Shown here one piece after another: positions 6,675-6,906 of a stretch of DNA of 6,906 nucleotides. The stretch's first letter is position 1; the number at the start of each line of letters is the position of its first letter. The notes under the pieces were generated by a model. That model had not been told where the DNA came from. It saw only the letters and a list, made by a program, of their open reading frames with translations, and ran no database searches. The stretch covers positions 1 through 6,906 of the forward strand of contig DAOWMW010000071.1 of the NCBI GenBank assembly GCA_030642865.1. Reading direction: 5' to 3'. This DNA is from Desulfobacteraceae bacterium (GTDB lineage Bacteria; Desulfobacterota; Desulfobacteria; Desulfobacterales; BuS5). The position numbers were made by a program, and so were the translations under genes.

Positions 6675-6694
6675 TTCTAACCGGACACTGCTGA
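6675..6694 (-). repeat. Right terminal inverted repeat of the fold-back element
   Basis: This 20-base terminal repeat reads TCAGCAGTGTCCGG on the minus strand, inverted relative to 6445-6464. One base further out the flanks no longer match, which fixes the element's ends. Confidence 0.72.
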
Positions 6695-6773
6695 ATAGTT
6701 ACGTTCTTTTTCCCAAACCGCCTCTGGAAATTACTTTTTAGCCCGATCCTTAATTGTTCTCAAAGTTTAAAAA

Positions 6774-6906
6774 TCAAAAATTGCACAATCTTCTAATTTC
6801 AGGAAGGCATATGTTAAAATCAACCTCCAGATTTTTAAAATTTTCAAATGTAATATCGGAAAAAAACAAGTCATACTGATTTGAAACAAGATTAAACAAT
6901 TCAAGA
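6774..6906 (-). CDS. Unidentified protein, C-terminal fragment (gene runs off the right edge)
   Basis: An open minus-strand frame enters from the right edge (first full codon at 6905-6903) and stops at TGA (6776-6774), giving 43 residues. It begins LELFNLVSNQYDLFFSDITFEN and ends LPEIRRLCNF. The residue mix (Leu, Phe, Asn, Asp, Glu, few oddities) looks protein-like, and the other two frames on this strand are full of stops, though 43 codons is short enough to arise by chance. The SNQYDLFFSDIT segment faintly recalls the strand following the first helices of PIN-domain toxins. If so, the stop comes early and the gene may be broken. I do not claim that identity. It would be transcribed toward the fold-back element, with about 80 unremarkable bases (6695-6773) between them. 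Confidence 0.4.
   Translation of the reverse strand, partial: LELFNLVSNQYDLFFSDITFENFKNLEVDFNICLPEIRRLCNF

Larger units (their letters stand above)
6445..6694. mobile_element. MITE-like fold-back element (about 250 bp, non-coding)
   Basis: The two ends are inverted repeats: TCAGTAGTGTTCGG (6445-6458) against the complement of CCGGACACTGCTGA (6681-6694), 18 of 20 positions matching over the full repeat. The complementarity runs inward for almost the whole element. By eye the left arm (6445-6552) pairs with the right arm (6579-6694) with small gaps, including GAATAAATTTC/AAATTTATTC blocks and AAATTGCGA/TCGCAATTT next to the loop. The central loop (6553-6578) contains GAGCGAG twice (6559-6565 and 6570-6576). 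Nothing inside has a plausible coding frame. This is the form of a miniature inverted-repeat transposable element or a strongly folded intergenic repeat moved by a transposase elsewhere. No clear target-site duplication is visible (left flank all A, right flank ATAGTTACG). The family is not assigned. Confidence 0.72.

Noticed and set aside
6547..6741. 64-codon plus-strand frame across the fold-back element
   Set aside because: It runs through the loop, the right arm and the terminal repeat of a palindromic element and has no ribosome site; its frame is incidental.
6811..6879. 22-codon plus-strand frame preceded by AGGAAGG
   Set aside because: The ribosome-site-like bases are good, but the peptide is short and low in information and lies antisense to the longer minus-strand frame. 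Not enough to call a gene.

Overview
The window is AT-rich and reads as accessory-edged chromosome from a Desulfobacterota-type (sulfate-reducing deltaproteobacterial) organism. This rests on three things: a DUF6178-like protein, a family I associate with that group; a TPR plus type 1 periplasmic-binding-fold lipoprotein of the kind annotated there as a penicillin-binding protein activator; and a Kdo-pathway enzyme, which implies a Gram-negative outer membrane. The species cannot be named from the sequence alone.

Layout, left to right. Bases 1-192 hold the 3' end of a group II intron on the + strand. Two hairpins are followed by a recognisable but damaged domain V and a GNRA-capped domain VI; the rest of the intron lies off the left edge. 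About 57 bases later comes a single rightward gene (249-2057) for a 602-residue DUF6178-like protein of unknown function. It converges on a leftward block of three genes read from 6339 down to 2208: an LpoA-like lipoprotein, kdsD/kpsF (D-arabinose-5-phosphate isomerase) and a CaiB/BaiF class III CoA-transferase. The spacings (2 and 11 bases) and the Shine-Dalgarno/stop overlaps indicate one transcription unit. It ends at an intrinsic terminator (2056-2087, minus strand) whose T-tract overlaps the stop codon of the convergent gene.

Upstream of the operon lie a roughly 105-base AT-rich leader and then a 250-base fold-back element (6445-6694). This element has 20-base terminal inverted repeats (18/20 matching), near-complete internal complementarity and no coding capacity, so it is a MITE-like element. 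At the right edge an open frame on the minus strand (6774-6906) is probably the C-terminal end of a gene that starts outside the window.

Two operon genes have envelope roles: KdsD supplies arabinose-5-phosphate for Kdo and hence LPS, and the lipoprotein probably acts at the cell wall or binds a ligand in the periplasm. The CoA-transferase is a metabolic enzyme whose place in this operon is not explained. I did not find a convincing wholly new system. The most interesting signals are the decayed intron end, the fold-back element in the operon's upstream region, and the unusual features of the lipoprotein.
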